Shown in pieces: positions 6,828 to 12,968 of a DNA stretch of 12,968 bases. Location of the stretch: contig DASUBV010000199.1 in assembly GCA_035763085.1 (NCBI GenBank), positions 1-12,968 of the forward strand. The letters run 5' to 3'. Source of the stretch: DASUBV01 sp035763085. Its GTDB lineage: Bacteria > Actinomycetota > Actinomycetes > Streptosporangiales > Streptosporangiaceae. The notes under the pieces are model-generated. The model was not told the origin of the DNA. It did not search any database and saw nothing but the letters and a program-made list of their open reading frames with translations. The position numbers and the translations under genes are program-made. The first letter of the stretch is position 1, and each line of letters starts with the position of its first letter.

Positions 6828-8171
6828 TCACGACGGCGGCGCCGCGAACCGGCTCATGGTCCCGCCGTGGGCGGCGATCGCGTCATCAAGGATCGCTGCG
6901 GCGGTGCCCGGGCCGGTCACCAGCGGATCGAGCGCCAGCGCCTGGATAGCCTGCTCCCGGCTGCCCGACAGCGCGGCCCGCACGGTCAGCTCCTGCTGCT
7001 GCACGCGGGCGGTCAGCACCGCGGCGATGGCCGCGGGCAGCGGGCCGACGGCCAGCCCGGTCACCCCGGCGGCGCCCACCACGGCCGGGACCTCGACCAC
7101 GGCCCCAGGCGGCAGGTTGGAGATCTTCCCGTCGTTGGGCAGGTTGACGGCCAGCTCGACCGCGTCGCGCCCGGTGACGACCGCCGCGGCGATCGCGACA
7201 AGCCGCTCGGCTTCCTGCTTCTCCAGCCCGTCCAGCGGCACCGTCCCGTCGGCCTGGCCGTGCAGCCGGTCCCACAGGTCAGTTTTCTGGCCGATGTACT
7301 GCATCGTCGCGTCGCGGCCGCCTTGCAGTCCCCAGGGCAGGGCATCGCCGTCGGCCCCGCGCAGGTACCAGCTGAAGAACTCGCTGACGTGCCGGTCGCC
7401 CGGCGCCGGGTAGCGGCCAAAGGTCCGCAGCAGGTCGGCGGACACCGCCAGGTGCACGCCCTCGCGCCGGGTGGACGGCGCGTCCGGGCCGCCTGCCCGC
7501 TCGCTGACCAGTGCGCGCAGCTGCGGGTAGAGGTCCTGCGAGCCGCGGCGCAGGTCGAGCAGCCAGCACAGGTGGTTGAGGCCGGCGAAGGTGGCATGTA
7601 CCTCCTCGCGCGGCACGCCGAGGTCGCCGGCCAGCGCGCCGAGCGTGTGCATGGTCCCGTGGCACAGCCCGATCACCCGCACCGGGGTCTGCGACGCGAT
7701 GGCGCGGACGTTGGCCGTCAGGGGGTTGCTGTAGTTGACCATCAGAGCGCCGGGCGCGAGCTCGGCTACGTCGCGGGCGATCGCGACCAGCTCGGGCACG
7801 TGCCGCAGCGCGCGCAGCACGCCGCCCGGCCCGACGCTGTCGCCCACCGTCTGCGCGATGCCGTGCCGGGCCGGCACCTCGATGTCCGCCAGCCAGCCCG
7901 CTGCCGCGCCGACGGCGATCGTCGTGGTGACGAACCGGGCGCCGGGCAGCGCCTCGCGCCGGTCGGTGTGCGCGACGAAGGTCAGGTCGGCACCCCGCTC
8001 CTTGGCGATCCGGCGGCCCAGCCGGGCCATGGTGTCGGCCGCGTCGGCGGACAGGTCGACCAGGTGGATGGTCCAGCCGGCAAACACGGGGGAGGACGCC
8101 AGGTCGGTCATCAGGCCTGGCGTGAAGACGGTGCTGCCGGCGCCGATGAGCACGAACGAGTTCTCTGGCAC
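6828..8171 (-). CDS. Glycoside hydrolase family 4 (GH4) enzyme, alpha-galactosidase (MelA)-like
   Basis: A 447-residue cytoplasmic enzyme of the GH4 family, which cleaves glycosides by transient NAD-dependent oxidation with a divalent metal. Motifs: NAD-binding IGAGSTVF (9-16) with Asp39 for the ribose, GPGGVLRALR (114-123), NYSNP (146-150), metal-binding Cys170 in LCHG and His200 in AGLNH, Tyr254 and His261 in the FGRYPAPGDRHVSEF region, and the late NLPNDGKISNLP plus VVEVPAVV (343-365). The overall pattern is closest to MelA-type alpha-galactosidases, which act on non-phosphorylated substrates, consistent with ABC import. The motif after the metal-binding cysteine is Cys-His-Gly instead of the Cys-His-Ser of MelA, so specificity may differ. 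Start: GTG with AAGGAG 4 nt upstream. No signal peptide. In context it should release a hexosamine or galactose for the kinase and AgaS encoded downstream. Confidence 0.88.
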   Translation of the reverse strand: MPENSFVLIGAGSTVFTPGLMTDLASSPVFAGWTIHLVDLSADAADTMARLGRRIAKERGADLTFVAHTDRREALPGARFVTTTIAVGAAAGWLADIEVPARHGIAQTVGDSVGPGGVLRALRHVPELVAIARDVAELAPGALMVNYSNPLTANVRAIASQTPVRVIGLCHGTMHTLGALAGDLGVPREEVHATFAGLNHLCWLLDLRRGSQDLYPQLRALVSERAGGPDAPSTRREGVHLAVSADLLRTFGRYPAPGDRHVSEFFSWYLRGADGDALPWGLQGGRDATMQYIGQKTDLWDRLHGQADGTVPLDGLEKQEAERLVAIAAAVVTGRDAVELAVNLPNDGKISNLPPGAVVEVPAVVGAAGVTGLAVGPLPAAIAAVLTARVQQQELTVRAALSGSREQAIQALALDPLVTGPGTAAAILDDAIAAHGGTMSRFAAPPS

Positions 8172-8212
8172 GGGGCTCCTTTGCAGGACGCGGGGGGACA
8201 GGCGGTGGCGAG

Positions 8213-9043
8213 CTATCTGTTACTACCGGTCAGCAGCCCGTTGACGATGTAGCGGTTGAACCCGAGGGCGAGCAGCGCCGGGACAGCGATGGCCAGCACG
8301 CCGGCCGCGTTGAGCAGCGTGGAGGGGACGACGTGGCGGCCCTGCAGCGCGGCGATCACCACGGTCAGCGGCTGGGTGGAGGAGTCTGTCGACAGCACCA
8401 GGGGGAACAGGAATTGCGCCCAGGCGAACAGGAACGTGATGAGCGCGGTGGAGATGATGCCCGGCCGGGCCAGCGGCAGCACGATGTAGCGCAGCACCCG
8501 CAGCCTGCTCGCCCCGTCGATGAGCGCGGCCTCCTCCAGGCCGATCGGCATGTTGGCGAAGTAATTGTGCAGTATCCAGGTGGCCAGCGGCAGGAACCCG
8601 GACACGTACACGAGCACGATCCCGGTATAGGTGTTCACCAGGCTGAAGCCGCTCATGATCCGGTACAGCGGGATCAGGGTCGTGTAGGCCGGGAACGCCA
8701 TCGTGGCCAGCACGGCGTAGAACAGCGCCTGCTGGCCGCGGAACTTCATCCGCGCGAATGCGTAGGCGGCCAGGGTCGCCAGCGCGACCGTGATGATCGT
8801 GGCGGCGCCGCACTCGATGAGGATGTTCAGCGTCGCGCGGCGGATCTCGCCCGGCAGGTCCCCGGACCGCGTCAGCAGCGTCGCGTAGTTGCCCAGGGTG
8901 GGGTGCAGCGGCACGTAGTTCTGGGCATTGGCCGCGGCCTCGGTCTCCAGGCTGGTCTTCACCGCCCAGTAGATCGGCACCAGCGACCAGAGCAGCACGA
9001 CGGCGAAGCCGGCCCAGCGCGCAATGCGTCCTTGCTGCCTCAA
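8213..9043 (-). CDS. ABC sugar transporter permease, MalG/CUT1 type
   Basis: A 276-residue membrane protein with about six transmembrane helices (first at about 10-28, last at about 243-265). The EAA loop that contacts the ATPase is EEAALIDGASRLRVLRYIVLP with LARPG following (170-195), typical of carbohydrate (CUT1) permeases of the MalG half. It pairs with the adjacent MalF-type permease and the binding lipoprotein. The start is a TTG at 9043 that overlaps the previous stop as TTGA and has GGAGG 8 nt upstream (9052-9056), so a TTG is preferred although no ATG is nearby. A 41-nt gap with a strong SD leads to the GH4 gene. Confidence 0.92.
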   Translation of the reverse strand: MRQQGRIARWAGFAVVLLWSLVPIYWAVKTSLETEAAANAQNYVPLHPTLGNYATLLTRSGDLPGEIRRATLNILIECGAATIITVALATLAAYAFARMKFRGQQALFYAVLATMAFPAYTTLIPLYRIMSGFSLVNTYTGIVLVYVSGFLPLATWILHNYFANMPIGLEEAALIDGASRLRVLRYIVLPLARPGIISTALITFLFAWAQFLFPLVLSTDSSTQPLTVVIAALQGRHVVPSTLLNAAGVLAIAVPALLALGFNRYIVNGLLTGSNR

Positions 9044-10035
9044 TAGTCAATCCTCCGGTACACGCCGCGGACCACGACCAGCGAGATGATCAGGGTGGCC
9101 ACGGTGATCAGCAGGGAGAGCGCGTAGCCGCCGCCGAAGTCCAGGTCCTGGAAGCTGATGAAGTAGGTCTGCTCGGTGATCGACGACCCGGTCGTCGCGG
9201 CCCCGTTGAGCACATACGGCTGGTCGAAGACATTGAGCGTGGCGATCAGCGCCTGCACGATCGCCACGGCGACCCCCGGCCGGGCCAGCGGCAGGGTGAT
9301 CCGCCAGAACGACTGCCACGCTCCGCAGCCGTCGATCGCGGCGGCCTGGAACAGCTCCTCCGGCATGAGCTGCATCGAGGCCAGCACGAGCAGCGCGGAC
9401 AGCGGCGTGATCTGCCACACCTGCACCAGCTCGATGAGGAAGATCGTCAGCCAGCGGTTGTCGCCGAGCAGCACGGAGCCGTGGCTGGCCAGGTGCACCG
9501 ACGACAGCACCCCGTTCAGCAGGCCCGTGTTGGCATCGAAGATGCCCGTCCACAGGATGCCCTCGACGACCCCGGGCAGGGCCCAGGGCAGGATCAGCAC
9601 CGCGATGAGAATGCCGCGGCCGCGGAACGGCCGGCGCAGCACGACCGCGAAGAAGATGCCCAGCACGGTCGAGAGCACGACGCCGATGACGACGTAGATG
9701 GCGGTGTTGCCGACGCTGGTCAGGACCGCGCTGTCGGCGAACAGCCGGCGGAAGTTGCCGATGCCGTCGAACCGGGTCGGCGGGTCGAGCGGGTTGACCC
9801 GGTAGAACGACTCGATGATGGTGAACGCGGCCGGGACCAGGGCGAGGCCGATGATGAACACGGTCAGCGGCGTGACCAGCAGGTACGGCAGGCCCGCAGC
9901 CGCGAGCCGGCGGCCTTCTGCTGGCCGGCCGTCCTGCTGCCGCCGGCCTGGCCGCCGCCCGGCGGCCCGCCGCCGGGCGGGCGACGGGGCCGCCGGGGCG
10001 GCGCTGGTGTCGTCAGGCGATGAGGCTGCCGTCAT
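9040..10035 (-). CDS. ABC sugar transporter permease, MalF/CUT1 type
   Basis: A 331-residue membrane protein. The first 43 residues are a basic, Pro/Ala/Arg-rich cytoplasmic tail, longer than in many relatives. Hydrophobic spans follow at about 44-77, 104-133, 143-163, 195-222, 255-275 and 302-324. The EAA loop is EELFQAAAIDGCGAWQSFW then RITLPLARPG (226-254), the form seen in MalF-type carbohydrate permeases. It forms the translocation pore with the second permease; the ATPase must come from elsewhere. Its ATG overlaps the stop of the binding-protein gene as TGATG, and its own stop overlaps the next start, so all three transport genes are likely coupled in translation. Confidence 0.92.
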   Translation of the reverse strand: MTAASSPDDTSAAPAAPSPARRRAAGRRPGRRQQDGRPAEGRRLAAAGLPYLLVTPLTVFIIGLALVPAAFTIIESFYRVNPLDPPTRFDGIGNFRRLFADSAVLTSVGNTAIYVVIGVVLSTVLGIFFAVVLRRPFRGRGILIAVLILPWALPGVVEGILWTGIFDANTGLLNGVLSSVHLASHGSVLLGDNRWLTIFLIELVQVWQITPLSALLVLASMQLMPEELFQAAAIDGCGAWQSFWRITLPLARPGVAVAIVQALIATLNVFDQPYVLNGAATTGSSITEQTYFISFQDLDFGGGYALSLLITVATLIISLVVVRGVYRRIDY

Positions 10036-11381
10036 CAGCTGGCCGCGAGGCCGTTCGCCGTGTTCGCGATCGCCTTGATGGCGGCCGCGACGGTCTCCGA
10101 GCCGGCGGCGGCGGCGTGCAGGTTGGTGTAGACGGAGTTAGAGAACTGCGGGTACCACGGCGGCGCGCCGCCCGGGAACACCGGCTTGGACGTGGCCAGC
10201 ATGGTGCTCAGGGCGGCGCCGCCGGTCAGCTTGCCCCGGGTGGCCATGACCTTGACGGCGGACAGGTGCGAGGGCAGCGCGTAGGCCGACCAGGCCTGCG
10301 CCGGGCCGTTGACGCCGGCGAAGCTGACCTGCTGCTGCTCGCTGGTGAACCACGAGATGAACTTGGCCGCCGCCTTCGGGTACTTGGCCTCCTTCGGGAT
10401 GCCGATGCCGTCCGGGTTGCTCCAGTTGTCCGCGGGGCCGGTCGCGCCGGGCGTCGGGACGTAGTCGACCTGGTTGACGACCGACGAGGAGCTGGGCACG
10501 TTGTACAGCGTGCCGACGTTGCCGGAGTAGTCCGAGAAGACGCTGGCCACCTGGCCCTTGGCCATCAGCGTCTGCATGCCCTGGCTGTCGGTGACGTTGA
10601 TGTTGCTCTTCGGCACGAGCCCGGACCTGATCGCGCCGATCATCCACTCGGCGGCCTTGTAGCCGGGGGAGTCCGGGCTGGTGAACTGCGGTTTCCCGCT
10701 GCTGTCCAGGATGGTCCCGCCCAGCGCGCCGGTCGTCTCGTACCAGTACGTGGACAGGCCCTCCGCGGCCGCGAACGGGATGTCCAGCGGGTGCGCCGAC
10801 ACGCCCTTGGCCTGGAGCTTCTTCAGGTCGCTGGTGTACTGGTCCAGCGTGGTCGGCATGGTCTTGATGCCCGCCTTGGCGAACAGGTGCTTGTTCACGG
10901 TGGTCACCATGAACGAGGCGTCGTAGGGAATGCCGATGACGTGGCCGCCGACCGTGAACGACGCGATCTGCGGCATGTCCGGGGCCAACGACTTGGTGTT
11001 GAGGAACTGCTCCATCGGGTAGAACCAGCCGAGCCGGCCGAGCTGGCCGACCCGCGACCAGTCGACGTCCGTCGCGTCAGCGAAGTAGGTCTTGGCGGTC
11101 GCGGCGGCCGAGATCTTGGTCTGCAGGCTGTCCCAGTCGATGTTGACCCACTTGACCTTGATGCCGGTCTGCTTGGTGAAGGCCGTCAGCGCGGCCTTCG
11201 GCAGGGGGGTCGCCGCGAGCGCGACCGTGATCGTGACGCCCGACGTCTTGTTCGAGGCGCCGGAGCTGCCGGAGCTGCCGCCGCCGCAGGCAGCGAGCGT
11301 GACGGCCAGAGCGGCCGCTGCCCCGGCCGTCGCCGCCCGGCCCCGGCGGCCTCGTGTGCTGCTGCTCAGCGTCCTGGCCAA
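10035..11381 (-). CDS. Extracellular sugar-binding lipoprotein (family 1 solute-binding protein)
   Basis: A 448-residue lipoprotein. It has a basic n-region with TRGRRGR (9-15), a hydrophobic core, lipobox LAAC (Cys32), and a Gly/Ser-rich tether to about residue 46. The mature part begins VTITVALAATPLPKAALTAF and continues with the alternating strand/helix layout of CUT1 ABC importer binding proteins. FTKQTGIKVKWV, the TDVDW segment and GGHVIGIPYDA are typical family landmarks. It captures the glycoside outside the membrane and delivers it to the two permeases encoded next. The start is TTG at 11381, chosen for AAGGAG 7 nt upstream (11389-11394) and a signal peptide that begins at residue 1. 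It is the first gene of the six-gene operon, divergent from the DeoR-type regulator. Confidence 0.9.
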   Translation of the reverse strand: MARTLSSSTRGRRGRAATAGAAAALAVTLAACGGGSSGSSGASNKTSGVTITVALAATPLPKAALTAFTKQTGIKVKWVNIDWDSLQTKISAAATAKTYFADATDVDWSRVGQLGRLGWFYPMEQFLNTKSLAPDMPQIASFTVGGHVIGIPYDASFMVTTVNKHLFAKAGIKTMPTTLDQYTSDLKKLQAKGVSAHPLDIPFAAAEGLSTYWYETTGALGGTILDSSGKPQFTSPDSPGYKAAEWMIGAIRSGLVPKSNINVTDSQGMQTLMAKGQVASVFSDYSGNVGTLYNVPSSSSVVNQVDYVPTPGATGPADNWSNPDGIGIPKEAKYPKAAAKFISWFTSEQQQVSFAGVNGPAQAWSAYALPSHLSAVKVMATRGKLTGGAALSTMLATSKPVFPGGAPPWYPQFSNSVYTNLHAAAAGSETVAAAIKAIANTANGLAAS

Positions 11382-11509
11382 TGCGCTTCTCCTTCGTTAC
11401 GCCGCCATCGCGGGGCTGGGGGTACGGGGGCCTGTGCTGGCACGTGCGCAGTCACATGCGCGATCAGCTGCTCATTTATGGCGAAGTTGTTCAGCTATGG
11501 CATCGTACA

Positions 11510-11521
11510 GATCACGTGATC
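11510..11521. promoter_or_regulatory. Candidate operator 1 of the sugar operon
   Basis: GATCACGTGATC is a perfect 12-bp palindrome placed between the proposed -35 and -10 of the minus-strand operon, where a bound repressor would block RNA polymerase. Its half-site GTGATC recurs in the second palindrome 68 bp away. Confidence 0.45.
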
Positions 11522-11577
11522 GTCACCACAAGGCCATAGAGTGCGCGTATGTAAGCTAAAAATGAGCATGTGTGCAT

Positions 11578-11589
11578 AAGTGATCACTT
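11578..11589. promoter_or_regulatory. Candidate operator 2, near the regulator start
   Basis: AAGTGATCACTT is a perfect 12-bp palindrome containing GTGATCAC, with the same GTGATC half-site as operator 1. It lies in the leader of the regulator gene if translation starts at 11609, which fits negative autoregulation or a loop between the two sites. Confidence 0.45.
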
Positions 11590-11608
11590 GACTGGTAGCA
11601 TCCCAGGC

Positions 11609-12349
11609 GTGCGGAAGCAGGAGCGGCTCAGTGCGATCCTGGATCGCGTTGCCGAGCGCGGGTCAGTCGATGTCAGCGACCTGGCCAGCGCGCTCGGCGT
11701 GTCGGGTGCGACCGTGCGGCGTGACCTGCACGCGCTGAGCACGGGCAAGCTGCTGGTGCGTACCCATGGCGGCGCGGTGGCCCGGCTGGCCGAGACCGAG
11801 AGCGAGCCAAGCCGCCTGGCCGAGAAGCGGCGCATCGGCGCCGCCGGGGCCAGCCTGGCCGGCCGCGGTGCCGTCGTCGGCCTGACCGGCGGGAGCACCG
11901 CGCTGGAGGTGGCCCGCGCGCTCGCGCATCGCACCGACATCACGTTCGTGACCAATGCGATCAACATCGCCTCGGAGCTGGTGGGCCGGCCCGGCCTGCG
12001 GCTGGTGGTGATCGGCGGCATCGTGCGCAGCTCGTTCGAGCTGGTCGGGCCCGCGGCCGAGGCGATGCTCGCGAACTACCACTTCGACATCGGGTTCATC
12101 GGCGTCGACGGCCTCACCCCGCAGGAGGGCTGCACCACCCACGATGAGATGGAGGCGCAGACCGACCTGGCGTTCCTGCGCCGCGCCCGCCGCAGCGTCG
12201 TGATCGCGGACAGCTCCAAGATCGGGAAGGTGACGTTCGCGCGGATCTGCATGCCGGGCGACGTGGATGACATCATCACCGATCGCGGCGTGACCAGCGA
12301 GCAGCTGAGCAGCCTGACCAGCGCCGGCGCTCAGGTGACGACGGTCTGA
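11609..12349 (+). CDS. DeoR/GlpR-family transcriptional repressor of the sugar operon
   Basis: A 246-residue cytoplasmic regulator of standard family length. The N-terminal winged helix-turn-helix spans about 3-58, with ERLSAILDRV, the recognition region VSGATVRRDLHAL (31-43), and the wing motif RTHGGAV (51-57). The C-terminal sugar-phosphate-sensing domain has GLTGGSTALE (91-100), TNAINIASEL (115-124), GG at 136-137, FIGVDGL (163-169) and DSSKIG (201-206). Family members usually repress a neighbouring operon until a phosphorylated sugar intermediate binds. Here that could be GalN-6-P, GlcNAc-6-P or tagatose-6-P. The start is set at GTG 11609 because the conserved domain begins immediately after it; a GTG at 11570 would add 13 residues with no family match and overrun palindrome 2. 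No strong SD precedes either start. It is divergent from the six-gene operon. Confidence 0.9.
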   Translation: MRKQERLSAILDRVAERGSVDVSDLASALGVSGATVRRDLHALSTGKLLVRTHGGAVARLAETESEPSRLAEKRRIGAAGASLAGRGAVVGLTGGSTALEVARALAHRTDITFVTNAINIASELVGRPGLRLVVIGGIVRSSFELVGPAAEAMLANYHFDIGFIGVDGLTPQEGCTTHDEMEAQTDLAFLRRARRSVVIADSSKIGKVTFARICMPGDVDDIITDRGVTSEQLSSLTSAGAQVTTV

Positions 12350-12356
12350 CGCCGGG

Positions 12357-12379
12357 ACCGGGCCGCCGGGGTGCCCGGT
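12357..12379. terminator. Hairpin between convergent genes, possible bidirectional terminator
   Basis: ACCGGGC (12357-12363) and GCCCGGT (12373-12379) pair exactly around a 9-nt loop. The hairpin lies 8 nt past the stop of the DeoR-type regulator and 24 nt past the end of the opposing dehydrogenase gene. There is no T-run. Confidence 0.45.
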
Positions 12380-12402
12380 GACCGGACGTTGTGCTGCGTC
12401 AG

Positions 12403-12968
12403 TCAGCGGAACTGGTCAGTGCCCGCGCCGTCCTCGCGCTCCCACCCGTAGGCGGCCAGGTAGCCCCAGCAGTCGGGCTTGCTGCCATCGGTGTCGGTGA
12501 CGCCGTAGGCGTCGGCCAGCTGGCGGGCGCTGATGATCGTGCCGGCCCACCGGTCCGGGTCGGCGGCCCGGGCCAGCGCTGCCACGCCGCGGGCGACATA
12601 GGCAGGCGACTCGGAGATCGCGAACCCCGGGGTGCTGGCGCAGGCATCACGCCAGGTGTCCTCGGTGACGCCGAAGTTCTCCAGCATCTTCTCCGAGCGC
12701 AGCCAGCCCGGCGTGACTCCTACCGCGGTGACCGGATGGGAATCGAGCTCGGCCGTCAGGCCGGTGACGATCCGCTCCACATTGGCCTTGACCAGGTCGT
12801 AGTAGAAACCCACGTTGCGCCGGAACTGCGCATTGGCCTGCGCCGTGCCGTCGGTCATCTCGATGATCAGCCCCCGGCTGCCGCGCGCGCCGGCCGTGCG
12901 CAGCATCAGCGGGATCGCTGCCCGGCAGGTGATCAGGTGGGTGTGCACGCCCATCTGCAGCATCCGCA
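12403..12968 (-). CDS. Short-chain dehydrogenase/reductase (SDR), 5' part cut by the right window edge
   Basis: The frame is open from the window edge to a stop at 12403, giving about the last 188 residues of an SDR-family oxidoreductase. The N-terminal NAD(P)-binding glycine motif lies outside. Counting from the Met at 12963, the catalytic Tyr-x3-Lys is Y55-DLV-K59 (YYDLVKANVERI). The preceding strand IIEMTDGTAQ has Thr where the catalytic Ser usually stands. The post-catalytic VTPGWLRSEKM loop (83-93) is the usual proline-glycine loop. The long C-terminal extension (DAYGVTDTDGSKPDCW) is characteristic of an actinobacterial SDR subgroup of unknown substrate. It converges on the DeoR-type regulator and is probably unrelated to the sugar operon. 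Confidence 0.85.
   Translation of the reverse strand, partial: RMLQMGVHTHLITCRAAIPLMLRTAGARGSRGLIIEMTDGTAQANAQFRRNVGFYYDLVKANVERIVTGLTAELDSHPVTAVGVTPGWLRSEKMLENFGVTEDTWRDACASTPGFAISESPAYVARGVAALARAADPDRWAGTIISARQLADAYGVTDTDGSKPDCWGYLAAYGWEREDGAGTDQFR

Larger units (their letters stand above)
11382..11608. promoter_or_regulatory. Divergent promoter/operator region between the sugar operon and its DeoR-type regulator
   Basis: This 227-bp stretch separates the divergent genes and becomes AT-richer from about 11470 onward. It contains palindrome GATCACGTGATC (11510-11521), palindrome AAGTGATCACTT (11578-11589), and a 9-bp inverted repeat TGCTCATTT (11469-11477) / AAATGAGCA (11560-11568). For the minus-strand operon, TTGTGG (11531-11526) and TACGAT (11507-11502), 18 bp apart, are a reasonable -35/-10 pair, and the first palindrome lies in the spacer between them. 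The second palindrome lies about 20 bp before the regulator start, suitable for autoregulation. Binding by the DeoR-type protein is inferred. Confidence 0.55.

Noticed and set aside
6222..8252. A 676-codon open frame on the plus strand
   Set aside because: It lies antisense to the GH4 and agaS-like genes, has Arg/Ala/Gly/Gln-rich composition typical of the opposite strand of GC-rich genes, and shows no family motifs.
10020..11519. A 499-codon open frame on the plus strand
   Set aside because: Antisense to the sugar-binding lipoprotein, which has a signal peptide, SD and clear family features; the plus-strand product is low-complexity.
11570..11608. An earlier GTG start for the DeoR-type regulator
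   Set aside because: The 13 added residues match nothing in the family and the winged-helix domain starts right after GTG 11609.

Overview
The window is high-GC DNA with strongly G/C-biased third codon positions, frequent GTG and TTG starts, lipoprotein signal peptides and an ABC sugar importer lacking its own ATPase gene. This points to a filamentous or related high-GC actinomycete. I cannot name a genus from the sequence alone.

Left part (1 to about 4540). The 3' end of an unidentified plus-strand gene converges on a minus-strand major facilitator superfamily (MFS) exporter. Next comes a spacer of about 600 bp with several inverted repeats, then a two-gene minus-strand operon of lipoproteins. 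One is a thioredoxin-fold protein with a WCPDC active site. The other resembles the N-terminal periplasmic domain of DsbD. Together they look like a split extracytoplasmic thiol-disulfide relay without the membrane-embedded DsbD core. Upstream lie about 840 bp with no recognisable gene and a short membrane-protein gene that appears broken by two compensating frameshifts.

Right part (4623 to 12349) is the main content: an amino-sugar or galactoside catabolic locus. A DeoR/GlpR-type repressor on the plus strand is divergent from a tightly packed six-gene minus-strand operon. In transcription order the operon encodes a sugar-binding lipoprotein, two permeases, a GH4 NAD-dependent glycosidase, an AgaS-type SIS-domain sugar-phosphate deaminase/isomerase, and a BadF/BcrAD-type N-acetylhexosamine kinase. 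Four junctions overlap or nearly abut (TGATG, TTGA, GTGA). The divergent promoter region carries two perfect 12-bp palindromes and a 9-bp inverted repeat, likely repressor sites. The inferred job is to import an amino-sugar-containing glycoside without a PTS, split it inside the cell, phosphorylate the released hexosamine, and convert it by AgaS to a ketose phosphate. No deacetylase, tagatose-phosphate kinase, aldolase or transport ATPase is in the window.

Right edge. A short-chain dehydrogenase gene, truncated by the window end, converges on the repressor gene with a hairpin between them.

I saw no tRNA, rRNA, CRISPR array or recognisable insertion sequence.
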